In this document: in pieces, positions 8,794-16,090 of the stretch
Layout: each line of letters begins with the position of its first letter
How positions within the stretch are numbered: the first letter of the stretch is position 1
Assembly (NCBI GenBank): GCA_965276675.1
Contig: OZ255624.1
Span: 1,860,001 to 1,924,000, forward strand
DNA: 64,000 nt
From: G965276675 sp965276675
Lineage (GTDB): Bacteria > Acidobacteriota > Terriglobia > Terriglobales > Acidobacteriaceae
Direction: 5' to 3'
The notes under the pieces: generated by a model
The model's input: only the letters and a program-made list of their open reading frames with translations
Told to the model about the DNA's origin: nothing
Database searches by the model: none
Program-made: the position numbers and the translations under genes

Positions 8794-9237
8794 ATAGCTC
8801 TATTTTAAGCTGCTGGGCTCGAGGCTAAGAAGTGGTCGTCCCGAGAAGCGTTCAGCTAAGGAGCGGTTGGCTAAAAGGCGGTTGTCGAAAAGCGGTGACG
8901 GAGAGAAATACGGCGCCTCAAGCCAGATTTGCACGGCGGTTGTGCCGTACCGGTGGCGTACTAAAGTGGTGGCCCCCACCCCCCATACTTTTTAGCTAAA
9001 GTCCTCTCGTGATTGGACTTAGGTGGTGGGTGGTGGGCTAAAGTCTTCCAAACAAAAGAGTTATAGGCAAAGTCCTGCAAACAAAAGGGTTACGGGCCAC
9101 TCACGCTAGCGCGAGCGGCCCGTTCTCCTATCCCTTATTTCCAGTTTAGCCAGATCGAAGAACAAATACGCCAACTTGTTCTTCTGCCAACCGTTTTTTT
9201 TGGCCGACCGCTCTTAGCCGCTTATTTGCTCTCTTGG
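8794..9237. other. 444-bp intergenic region without a gene
   Basis: No convincing open frame on either strand. It contains two imperfect copies of a roughly 30-bp direct repeat (9038-9097, listed separately), a related AAAGTCCTCTCGTG segment near 9000, and a C-rich run around 8973-8987. It separates two minus-strand genes, so it should carry the promoter of the ABC exporter at its left side and the 3' end of the SDR at its right. I could not assign a promoter or terminator with confidence. Confidence 0.6.
9038..9097. repeat. Two tandem imperfect 30-bp direct repeats
   Basis: Copy one (9038-9067) reads CTAAAGTCTTCCAAACAAAA then GAGTTATAGG. Copy two (9068-9097) reads CAAAGTCCTGCAAACAAAAG then GGTTACGGGC. 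About 24 of 30 positions agree. A weaker related start, AAAGTCCTCTCGTG, lies near 9000. The units are non-coding and end near a short inverted sequence (GCTAGCGCGAGC). Function unknown; the pattern resembles dispersed intergenic repeat units. Confidence 0.65.
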
Positions 9238-10035
9238 TTACTTGCTCTTTTGGGGCTCGGACATTGATTCGTGTACCGCGGCTTGGACACGGTCGGGAAC
9301 CAGACCCATTAACGTGCCCTCAATCTTGGTGGCGGTCGACGCGGAGTAGACGTGTTCGTCACCGTCCATCAGCGCCTTGATGCCCTGCTTGGCGACGTCG
9401 TAGGGCTCGGAGTCCTTCTTGCCCGTGGACCCTACCTTGGAGTCGTCCAAGTGCGCGTGGTGGAAGAAGTCTGTGTCCACGGGACCGGGCTGCAGCGCGG
9501 TCACGGTGACGCCTGAGTCCTTGAGTTCGTAACGCAGGCTCTTGGCCAGCGAGAGAACGAAGGCCTTGGAAGCGGCGTAGACGGCCTGCAGCGGAGCGAC
9601 CATCTCGCTGACGATGGAGGCGGTGAAGAGGATGCGCCCCTGACCCCGCCCGGCCATCTGCTTGGTGACGTACTTGGCCAGGTGCACGGTGCTTTCGCAG
9701 TTCACGCGCACGATCTCGAGTTCTTGATCGAGCGAGCTCTCGCGCGCGAAATCGCCGCCTTCGCCCAGCCCGGCGTTGATGCAGGCGACGTCCAGCGGGC
9801 GGCCCAGCGCCTCGGCTGCCTTCCAGAGCGCCTCGACGGCGTCGGGCTTTGAGAGGTCACCCTGGATCGCCTTCACCGTCACGCCGAGTCCACGAAAGTC
9901 CGCCTCCGCTTTCGCCAGTCGATCGTTCTCTTTTCCCGAGATTAGGAGATCATATCCCTGCTCCGCTAACACCTTCGCCAGGTTGTATCCGATGCCGCTC
10001 GAAGCGCCGGTTACCAGTGCCAATCCATTTGCCAT
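9238..10035 (-). CDS. Short-chain dehydrogenase/reductase
   Basis: A 265-residue classical SDR. The NAD(P)-binding motif TGASSGIG lies at the N-terminus (ALVTGASSGIGYNLA). CINAG is the NNAG-equivalent, a Ser appears in FTASIVSEM, and the catalytic YAASK follows. LQPGPVDTDF shapes the nicotinamide pocket. The ATG at 10035 has GGAG six bases upstream; longer in-frame starts lack one. Substrate cannot be told. It is divergent from the HugZ-like gene at 10167 across a 131-bp shared promoter region. Confidence 0.93.
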   Translation of the reverse strand: MANGLALVTGASSGIGYNLAKVLAEQGYDLLISGKENDRLAKAEADFRGLGVTVKAIQGDLSKPDAVEALWKAAEALGRPLDVACINAGLGEGGDFARESSLDQELEIVRVNCESTVHLAKYVTKQMAGRGQGRILFTASIVSEMVAPLQAVYAASKAFVLSLAKSLRYELKDSGVTVTALQPGPVDTDFFHHAHLDDSKVGSTGKKDSEPYDVAKQGIKALMDGDEHVYSASTATKIEGTLMGLVPDRVQAAVHESMSEPQKSK

Positions 10036-10166
10036 TCCAGACTCCAATCTTGTGTGCGCTTGCTGCGCTGTATTGCTTGGATGCTGGGCTGAGCGCTCCG
10101 CGCAAACGCATAAGGCACACGGACACACCGGCAACCGCTACGGTAGTCTGAGACTTGAGGAAGCCG

Positions 10167-10985
10167 ATGTCGTCGAATGAAGTCACTGCACCCCGCCAGC
10201 ACGCCTACACCGGACCAGCGCTGCCGCAACTGCCCGAGCCGACCTACGCCGAGCGTGTACGCACCCTGCTCGCGCTGTCCTCGGTCGCCACCCTGTCGAC
10301 GCTCTCCCGCAAGCATGCGGGATTTCCTTTTGGCTCGTTGATGCCCTACGCCCTCGATCTTGCCGGCCGGCCAATCTTTCTCATCAGCAGCATGGCAATG
10401 CATACCCAGAACCTGAAGACCGATCGCCGCGCCAGCCTCTTTGCCGGGCAAGCTGGCGCCGATGGCGATCCACTTGGCGCCGCCCGGGCCACCCTGGTTG
10501 GCCATGCCGAAGCTGTGCCAGAGGACGAAGTAGCTCTCGCGCGAGAGCAGTACCTTGCCCGGCACGAGAATAGCCGCTACTGGGTCGACTTCGCCGACTT
10601 CAGCTTCTTCCGGCTCGAGCCTATCGACCTCTATTACGTCGGGGGCTTCGGCGTGATGGGCTGGGTCGAAGCACGGGAGTACGAACAGGCCTCGCCCGAC
10701 CCGCTGGCCGAAGCCGCACCGGGCATCCTCGCCCACATGAACGCCGACCATGTTGACTCGATGATTCTGCTGGCGCAGGTGCATGCGCGGATGCAAGGGA
10801 CCGCAGCGACTGGGGCGGCCGAAGCGACCATGACCTCAGTGGACCGCCTGGGCTTCACTCTGCGACTGAAGACAGATGAGGGGATGAAAGGCGCTCGCAT
10901 CAACTTCCTCCGCGAGGTTACCACCCCGCAGGAGGCCCGGAAGGTGCTCGTCGAGATGGTCCGGCAGGCCAAGGCCGCAGGCTGA
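10167..10985 (+). CDS. HugZ-like / pyridoxamine-phosphate-oxidase-fold protein
   Basis: A 272-residue protein with an N-terminal split-barrel (PNPOx-like) domain at about 20-150 (ATLSTLSRKHAGFPFGS, then SSMAMHTQNL) and a C-terminal DUF2470-like domain at about 180-265 (ILAHMNADHVDSMILLA). This architecture is that of HugZ-type heme-utilisation proteins and related flavin- or heme-binding proteins. Heme degradation is a family-based guess, not shown here. The start is the ATG at 10167 with GAGGA upstream; an in-frame TTG lies 12 bases earlier. No iron-uptake genes are adjacent. Confidence 0.88.
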   Translation: MSSNEVTAPRQHAYTGPALPQLPEPTYAERVRTLLALSSVATLSTLSRKHAGFPFGSLMPYALDLAGRPIFLISSMAMHTQNLKTDRRASLFAGQAGADGDPLGAARATLVGHAEAVPEDEVALAREQYLARHENSRYWVDFADFSFFRLEPIDLYYVGGFGVMGWVEAREYEQASPDPLAEAAPGILAHMNADHVDSMILLAQVHARMQGTAATGAAEATMTSVDRLGFTLRLKTDEGMKGARINFLREVTTPQEARKVLVEMVRQAKAAG

Positions 10986-11028
10986 TTCGAACGGGGCACC
11001 CGAGTGTGTTTGCGGGGGTGAATGCAGG

Positions 11029-11098
11029 GCCCTTCGACTACGCTCCGGGCAAGCTCTTCGACTCCCCGTTCGACTCGCTTCGCTCGTTCAGGGTCGCC
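11029..11098. repeat. CTTCGACT-type intergenic repeat cluster
   Basis: Contains CCTTCGACTACGCTCCGGGC, CTTCGACTCCCCG and TTCGACTCGCTTCGCTCGTT in succession. The same motif family recurs at 18565-18600 and 42658-42719, always outside genes. Each unit pairs partly with its neighbour (CGACTCGC/GCGAAGCGAG), giving hairpin potential. Confidence 0.65.
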
Positions 11099-11325
11099 AG
11101 GGGATCGCTGAGAGTATTTCTCCTGTAGGTGAAGAGACAAGCAGAAGCGGACGCAGCCTTTCTTCGAGGAAAGGCTGCACAGAGATCCACTGCACGCGTT
11201 CATAGCATCAGGAAAATGCTCTAGGGTGCCATGCTGAGGAAAAACGCTTTCGGTGGGTAGATCGTTGATTGCCTGGAAATGTAAAGGTGGATGCGCGCTA
11301 CCCGAAGGTCTTTGAGCCGAACGTA

Positions 11326-11496
11326 TCACCCGGACGTTGACGCAAAGACCTGCCTTGCCAGTGCGAGCACCCAGCCCTCGATGGCCGTACGCGCCCGCTC
11401 GACCGCGACGACCTCGGCTGGCGCATGGACAAGATCGCGCAACACCTGCCAGCGAATGGCGGGGTCCGAATCGAGCAGCTTGGTTACGGGTGACAA
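11326..11496 (-). pseudogene. N-terminal remnant of a squalene-cyclase-like protein
   Basis: A 56-codon minus-strand frame from a TTG at 11496 to a TGA at 11326 encodes KLLDSDPAIRWQVLRDL and EVVAVERARTAIEGW. I recognise this as the opening of a widespread bacterial family annotated as squalene-cyclase or prenyltransferase-like proteins (normally several hundred residues). Only this start is present; the sequence then runs into ALARQVFASTSG and stops. No continuation is visible in neighbouring frames. It is thus a truncated remnant within a repeat-rich gap. The family assignment is from memory and moderately certain. Confidence 0.5.
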
Positions 11497-11580
11497 CCTC
11501 GAATTGTCTTATACCGCCAGTCTCTTTCGCGGACCAAGCTCAGGATGGGCATCCGGGTACAGTGAAGGACTTGCGAGAGA

Positions 11581-11644
11581 CAGCAGATCCCTTCACTCCG
11601 CCGTTCTTGCGCATTGCGCAAGAACGGCTCCGGTCGGGATGACA
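11581..11644. repeat. GGTCGGGATGACA-type repeat with palindrome
   Basis: Starts CAGCAGATCCCTTC and ends CGGTCGGGATGACA. In the middle is a near-perfect palindrome, CCGTTCTTGCGC/GCGCAAGAACGG (11600-11626). Sequences with the same two ends but different middles occur at 29763-29845 and 30125-30174, so this is a family with conserved ends and a variable hairpin core. Confidence 0.7.
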
Positions 11645-11700
11645 CGTTGTAGGGAACGGATGTGAGCCGGTCCGGTAAACTGCCCGAAGGGGTGAGAGCG

Positions 11701-11792
11701 GGATGCGCTTTGCGCATGACCCACCCTTCGCGCTGCGGTGCGGTGAATGGCGCATATGGCGCATATAAGGTGGCGCAAAGGATGGGGCACCC
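11701..11792. repeat. GGATGCGC...GATGGGGCACCC repeat, copy 1
   Basis: Begins GGATGCGCTTTGCGCATGAC CCACC and ends GCAAAGGATGGGGCACCC. The start contains the palindrome ATGCGCTTTGCGCAT. A second copy with nearly identical ends but a different interior lies at 32168-32253. Non-coding; likely a dispersed intergenic element. Confidence 0.7.
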
Positions 11793-11882
11793 GATTGTGG
11801 TGTCTCGTCAGCTCCCGCGTTCCTCGCTGCGCTCGCTCCGGTGCGCTCAGTGTTGCTCATGTGATTCGGAGAGTGAGTGGGG

Positions 11883-12551
11883 ATGGACGCACAGGTGGAT
11901 ATCGAAGGCGCTAGGCGGGGGAAAGAGCAGGCGCTGCCTCTTTGGTTACGGATGGGGTTCTGGGCCTGCGTTGTGATCGCCGTTGCCGTGGTGCTCCGGC
12001 GGGTGTTTGCGTTAACTCATCCTTCGTCGTCCGCCCCGCCCCAGCTGGCCGCGCTCGATGCGGTCTTCGCGTCGCACGCGGCACTTACGCTGGCACACAT
12101 CCTTCCCGCCTTGGCTTTTGTGGTGGTGGCGCCCTTTGTTGTCTTCCGCGCCCCGGCCCGTGCCGCCTGGCCGGAGCGCCTGATCTTCCCGCTTGGAGGA
12201 GTGGTGGGAGCTACCGCCTACGCTATGAGCGTGTATTCCGTCGGCGGATGGACGGAGCGGTCCGCGGTCCTGTTCTTTAACAGCCTTTTTTTGTTCTCGT
12301 TGTTCCGTGCGTACTGGCATACCCGAAGCGACGAATGGGATTTGGAACGCCGATGGATGCTGCGGGCCATCGCAATCCTTCTGGGCATCGCTACAACGCG
12401 CCCAGTGATGGGAATCTTCTTTGCTACCAGTTCTCTCACCCACCTTGCACCGAGCCAATTCTTCGGCATCGCGTTTTGGATTGGCTTCTCCATCAACATG
12501 TTCGTCATCGAGCTCTGGCTCCGTTCCAGGGATCGACAATCTCAAGCTTGA
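11883..12551 (+). CDS. DUF2306-type membrane protein
   Basis: A 222-residue integral membrane protein with six or seven hydrophobic segments starting at about residue 20 (WLRMGFWACVVIAVAVVL). Conserved-looking positions include His47 in FASHAALTLAHILPAL, EWDLERRWMLRA between helices, and a TRPVMGIFF segment. The pattern matches the DUF2306 family, whose function is unknown. The ATG at 11883 was chosen over an in-frame GTG six bases upstream. It stands alone between the repeat-rich gap and a lipoprotein gene. Confidence 0.75.
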   Translation: MDAQVDIEGARRGKEQALPLWLRMGFWACVVIAVAVVLRRVFALTHPSSSAPPQLAALDAVFASHAALTLAHILPALAFVVVAPFVVFRAPARAAWPERLIFPLGGVVGATAYAMSVYSVGGWTERSAVLFFNSLFLFSLFRAYWHTRSDEWDLERRWMLRAIAILLGIATTRPVMGIFFATSSLTHLAPSQFFGIAFWIGFSINMFVIELWLRSRDRQSQA

Positions 12552-12690
12552 GGGTAGTGAGTAGGGCGCGGCTATGTCACTACGGTGTGCACACATGCAA
12601 ATTTGATGAAGACGCGACTTTTGCGTGGGAGGGGTGTCTGGGTGGGCAGCGAGAAAGTTTTCTCTTTACTCCCTCTCTTTAGGAGCGTCT

Positions 12691-13992
12691 ATGGTTCGTC
12701 TTTCCTGTGGGGTGCTGGTGTGCGGCAGCCTCCTGCTTCTTGGCTGCGGTGGTAGCGGCAGCTCTCCGGCGCCTGCTCCGGCGCCCGCTCCGGTTCCACC
12801 ACCCACGCCCTCTTCGCGGATCCAGCATGTGGTGGTCATCATGCAGGAAAACCGTACGTTCGACAATCTGTTCAACGGATTTCCGGGAGCGGATACGGTG
12901 CAGTCCGGAATGAGTGCGGGCCAGAGTGTGCCGTTGCAACCGATTCCGCTGGATCAGGGCACGGATGTGGACCATAGCCACACCAGCTGGTGGAAGGCCT
13001 GGGACAACGGGGCGATGGACGGCTTCGCGCATGCGAAGAGCTACCCGGTGCCGAACCTGCCCTATGCGTATGTGCCACAAAACGAGACGGTGCCCATCTG
13101 GTCGCTGGCAAAGGCCTATACGCTGGGGGACCGCATGTTTCAGTCGAACACCGGACCGAGTTTTGTTGCGCACCAATACATGATCGCGGGGCAGTCCGGC
13201 AATGCTGACGAGAACCCGGATGGAAACCCGTGGGGCTGCGATGCTCCCAGCACTGAGCGGGTGAAGCTGCTTGGACCGAACGGGACCGACCTGCCCGGGG
13301 TGTACCCGTGCTTCGACTACCAGACGATGGCGGATGTGCTGGACGCGAAGAGCATTTCGTGGCACTACTATGCGCCGGCGGCGGATTCGACAGCTGGCGG
13401 GTTTATCTGGTCGGCGTTTCAGGCGATTCGGCATATCCGGTTCGGCCCGGACTGGACGAGCAATGTAGTCTCGCCCGCACCGCAGGTGCTGACGGATATT
13501 GGGAACGGGCAGCTGGCGCAGGTGACCTGGATTGTGCCGGCGGAGGCGTATTCGGACCATGCCGGCCCGGGGAGCGCGGCGGAGGGACCGGATTGGGTGG
13601 CGTCGATTACGAATGCGATTGGCGCGAGCCCGTACTGGAACTCGACGGCGATCTTTATCGCTTGGGACGACTGGGGCGGCTGGTATGACCACGTGAATCC
13701 GCCGCAGGTGGATGCGATGGGGCTGGGCTTCCGCGTGCCGCTGATCGTGGTGTCACCGTATGCGAAGCATGGGTACATCTCGCACCAGCCGCATGAGTTC
13801 AGTGGGTTTCTGCGCTATATGGAGGAGGTCTTCAACCTGCCCAATCTGGGCACGCGGGATGTGAACGCGGACGATTTCGCGGATTGCTTTGACTACACGC
13901 AGACACCGCAGCCGTACACGCCGATTCCAGTAGTCTTTACCGCGGACTACTTCCGGCGCGAGCCACCCTCCGGGCCTCCTGATAATGACTAG
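12691..13992 (+). CDS. Lipoprotein phosphoesterase (acid phosphatase/phospholipase C family)
   Basis: A 433-residue exported member of the alkaline-phosphatase-fold family that includes bacterial phospholipases C and acid phosphatases. The N-terminus is a lipoprotein signal with lipobox LLGC (Cys19), followed by a Pro/Ala linker of PAPAP units. The family metal motif ENRTFDNLF is at 53-61, with later HTSWW, DHAGPGS, WDDWGGWYDH and PHEFSGFLRYMEEVF. AGGAG sits five bases before this ATG, ruling against the longer frame. The stop codon lies at the edge of an inverted-repeat element. Substrate not determinable; phosphate scavenging outside the inner membrane is likely. Confidence 0.88.
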   Translation: MVRLSCGVLVCGSLLLLGCGGSGSSPAPAPAPAPVPPPTPSSRIQHVVVIMQENRTFDNLFNGFPGADTVQSGMSAGQSVPLQPIPLDQGTDVDHSHTSWWKAWDNGAMDGFAHAKSYPVPNLPYAYVPQNETVPIWSLAKAYTLGDRMFQSNTGPSFVAHQYMIAGQSGNADENPDGNPWGCDAPSTERVKLLGPNGTDLPGVYPCFDYQTMADVLDAKSISWHYYAPAADSTAGGFIWSAFQAIRHIRFGPDWTSNVVSPAPQVLTDIGNGQLAQVTWIVPAEAYSDHAGPGSAAEGPDWVASITNAIGASPYWNSTAIFIAWDDWGGWYDHVNPPQVDAMGLGFRVPLIVVSPYAKHGYISHQPHEFSGFLRYMEEVFNLPNLGTRDVNADDFADCFDYTQTPQPYTPIPVVFTADYFRREPPSGPPDND

Positions 13993-14104
13993 ACCATTTT
14001 CAGGGTTGGCATTGCTCGCGCGAAGACCCGCTCCATGTGGCCGTTTCTTTAAAAACGGCCACGTTCACCTCTGTTCCCCGGCCTACACTTACCCTGAAAA
14101 TGGT
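13993..14104. repeat. 112-bp element with 14-bp terminal inverted repeats
   Basis: ACCATTTTCAGGGT (13993-14006) and ACCCTGAAAATGGT (14091-14104) are perfect inverted repeats. CTAG flanks both ends (13989-13992 and 14106-14109, one base further out on the right). Inside is a hairpin, GGCCGTTT/AAACGGCC (14039-14060), able to act as a terminator. The left CTAG supplies the TAG stop of the phosphoesterase gene, and the element ends 14 bases before the next start codon. The structure resembles a small non-autonomous transposable element. Confidence 0.6.
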
Positions 14105-14118
14105 CCTAGGGCTACCGA

Positions 14119-14817
14119 GTGACGTTGACCCTGATCAATTCTTTGCTCCTAGGGATGGGTTTGCTGCTGCAGGGAGTGCTGCTGGTCCTGCTGTTCGTGC
14201 GCGGCGTGGCGCGGCGTCTTCCGGTGTTTACGGCACTGCTGGGATTTTATCTGCTGCGGTCGGCGCTGCTCTTTGCGGTCTTTCATCATGTGGGCGGCGC
14301 CACGTACGCGATGCTTTACGCCGGGTTTTCGTATGCCGATTTGGCGTTGCAGCTGGCGGTCGCGGGGGAGTTGCTGCTCTGCGTTCCGGGTGTGCAGGGC
14401 AAGGGCGTTTGGGGCGGCGCAGCGCGGGTGGCAGCGCTGTGCCTGGGTGCAGCAGCAGTGGCCTGGACGCTGAACAGGAGTTTGCCCGCGGGTGGACGTA
14501 TGCCGGTGGATCGCGGAGCGCTCTTCGTCTCGGCTGTGCTACTGCTGACGTATGGGTGGATGGTGCGGAGTGGCGGCTGGGGGCTGGCGCGCCGGGTGGC
14601 GTCGGGGTTTGCTGTTTATGGTGGCGCCAGCTTAGTCGCGGCAGGTGGACGGAGTTATGCTGCCGTCCATCGCGCAGGGGGCGCGTATGCCGGGATCTCG
14701 TACGCGCAAGCGGTGGTTTACCTGGGCGTGGTGCTGTTCTGGATCGTGTGCGTGCGCGGGTCGGGAGAGGGCTATGCGGCTGAGACGATTGCGAGGTCCT
14801 GCTCTCCCGTGCCGTGA
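14119..14817 (+). CDS. Hypothetical multi-pass membrane protein
   Basis: A 232-residue protein made almost entirely of hydrophobic segments (about six to seven helices), beginning LTLINSLLLGMGLLLQGVLL from a GTG start. I recognise no family. The last 46 bases overlap the antiporter gene on the other strand, tail to tail. Translation of the overlap (ETIARSCSPVP) is weakly protein-like, so the true end may be poorly conserved. Start uncertain: no good ribosome-binding site, and an inverted-repeat element ends just upstream. Function unknown. Confidence 0.6.
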   Translation: MTLTLINSLLLGMGLLLQGVLLVLLFVRGVARRLPVFTALLGFYLLRSALLFAVFHHVGGATYAMLYAGFSYADLALQLAVAGELLLCVPGVQGKGVWGGAARVAALCLGAAAVAWTLNRSLPAGGRMPVDRGALFVSAVLLLTYGWMVRSGGWGLARRVASGFAVYGGASLVAAGGRSYAAVHRAGGAYAGISYAQAVVYLGVVLFWIVCVRGSGEGYAAETIARSCSPVP

Positions 14818-16022
14818 TTCTCGATGCCGAGGAGGTTGAGGATGGGAGTGGTAATCATGGTGGTGACGAGCGCCATAACTACGAGCATGGTGAAGAGCGT
14901 GGGTGAGAAGACGCCGGCGTTGTAGGCGATGTTGAGGACTACGAGCTCGACCAGGCCGCGCGTGTTGAGCAGTGCTCCGAGGGCCATGGCGTTGCGCCAG
15001 GACTGGCCGGTCCACCTGGCCGCAGCCACGGCGCCGCCAATTTTGCCGACGACAGCCACCAGAAGCACGACCCCGGTCCACAGCCAGACGGCTCTGCCGT
15101 TCAGGAGATCGAGCCGGGTGCGCATTCCTGTGAGCGCGAAGAAGAGAGGCAGGAGCAGGACGGAAACCAACATATCCAGACGGGTACGGACGGCCGCCTG
15201 CCAGTGCTCCACGCGGGGAAAGCAGACCCCTGCCAGAAAGGCGCCGAAGAGGGGATGGATCCCGATAGCGTCGGTGGCGGCGGCGGAGGCGAGAACGACC
15301 GCGATGACGACTCCCAGCAGTTCGTAGGAGAGCCCTATGCTGCGTTGCCGGCGGACCAGCACATTGCCCAAGGGACGCACAATGCCCAGCATGACGACAA
15401 GGTAGAGCCCGAACCAGAGTAGCTGCGCGGGGAGGCTGAGAGCGCCGTGGGTATGGCCGATCAGGGTAAGTGCGAAGGCGAGGAGAGTCCACGCGCAGAC
15501 ATCATCAACGGCGGCGCACATGATAGCTGTGGTGCCGAGCGGGGTGGATTGCAAGCCTCGCTCTTCCAGGATGCGCGCCAGAACCGGAAAGGCCGTGATG
15601 CTCATCGAGATACCAAGGAAGAGCACAAAAGGGAGGCGGCCTATACCGTGCGGGGCAAAGCGGGTGCGCAGGGAGTGGGCGACCAGGGCGGCGGTAAGGA
15701 AAGGAAAAAATATGCTCATGCCGCTGGCCAGCACTGCTGTGGTCCGCTGGCGGCGAAGATGGGTGTAGTCCAGCTCGCTACCGATGAGAAAGAGAAAGAG
15801 GATGAGCCCGACGGTGCTCAAAGTCTCTAACGAGCCGAAAGATGAAGACGGAAAGAGCACGGCCGAGGTGTGGGGAGCGAAGCGGCCGAAGACGGAAGGA
15901 CCGACCAGGATGCCTCCGACGATCTCGCCGATCACCCTGGCCTGCCCCAGCTTGCGCGCCAGCCAGCCGCACAAGAGTGCGATCAATAAAACTACTGTCA
16001 TTTGGATGAGCAGTAATGTCAT
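14772..16022 (-). CDS. Cation:proton antiporter (CPA2 family)
   Basis: A 416-residue sodium/potassium-proton exchanger with about twelve hydrophobic helices. Diagnostic features: VIGEIVGGILVGPSVFG in the first repeat, FLFLIGSELD, ISMSITAFPVLARIL, and the ion-binding AAVDDVCAW, where the paired Asp suggests an electrogenic antiporter. ALLNTRGLVELVVLNIAYN is the conserved late segment. No C-terminal nucleotide-binding (TrkA-N) domain is present. It overlaps the preceding plus-strand gene tail to tail by 46 bases. Ion specificity is not determinable. Confidence 0.92.
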   Translation of the reverse strand: MTLLLIQMTVVLLIALLCGWLARKLGQARVIGEIVGGILVGPSVFGRFAPHTSAVLFPSSSFGSLETLSTVGLILFLFLIGSELDYTHLRRQRTTAVLASGMSIFFPFLTAALVAHSLRTRFAPHGIGRLPFVLFLGISMSITAFPVLARILEERGLQSTPLGTTAIMCAAVDDVCAWTLLAFALTLIGHTHGALSLPAQLLWFGLYLVVMLGIVRPLGNVLVRRQRSIGLSYELLGVVIAVVLASAAATDAIGIHPLFGAFLAGVCFPRVEHWQAAVRTRLDMLVSVLLLPLFFALTGMRTRLDLLNGRAVWLWTGVVLLVAVVGKIGGAVAAARWTGQSWRNAMALGALLNTRGLVELVVLNIAYNAGVFSPTLFTMLVVMALVTTMITTPILNLLGIENHGTGEQDLAIVSAA

Positions 16023-16090
16023 GCCTCGGCTCCTGGTCGTTCCGTGTGCAATTTATTGCTGTTGGATGCGCTGAACAACTCTGCCGTGCA

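Larger units (their letters stand above)
10986..11882. other. Repeat-rich 897-bp intergenic region
   Basis: No intact gene is visible. The region is a patchwork of three kinds of short intergenic repeat (11029-11098, 11581-11644, 11701-11792) and the remnant of a gene on the minus strand (11326-11496). Open frames crossing it have repeat-derived, low-complexity translations and are not credible. It appears to be a decayed locus that once held at least one gene. Confidence 0.7.

Noticed and set aside
11337..11665. Plus-strand open frames in the gap 10986-11882
   Set aside because: Their translations come from repeat sequence and are antisense to a recognisable gene remnant.
12679..13692. 337-residue minus-strand open frame, very Arg-rich
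   Set aside because: Antisense to the lipoprotein phosphoesterase; composition is that of a GC-rich shadow.
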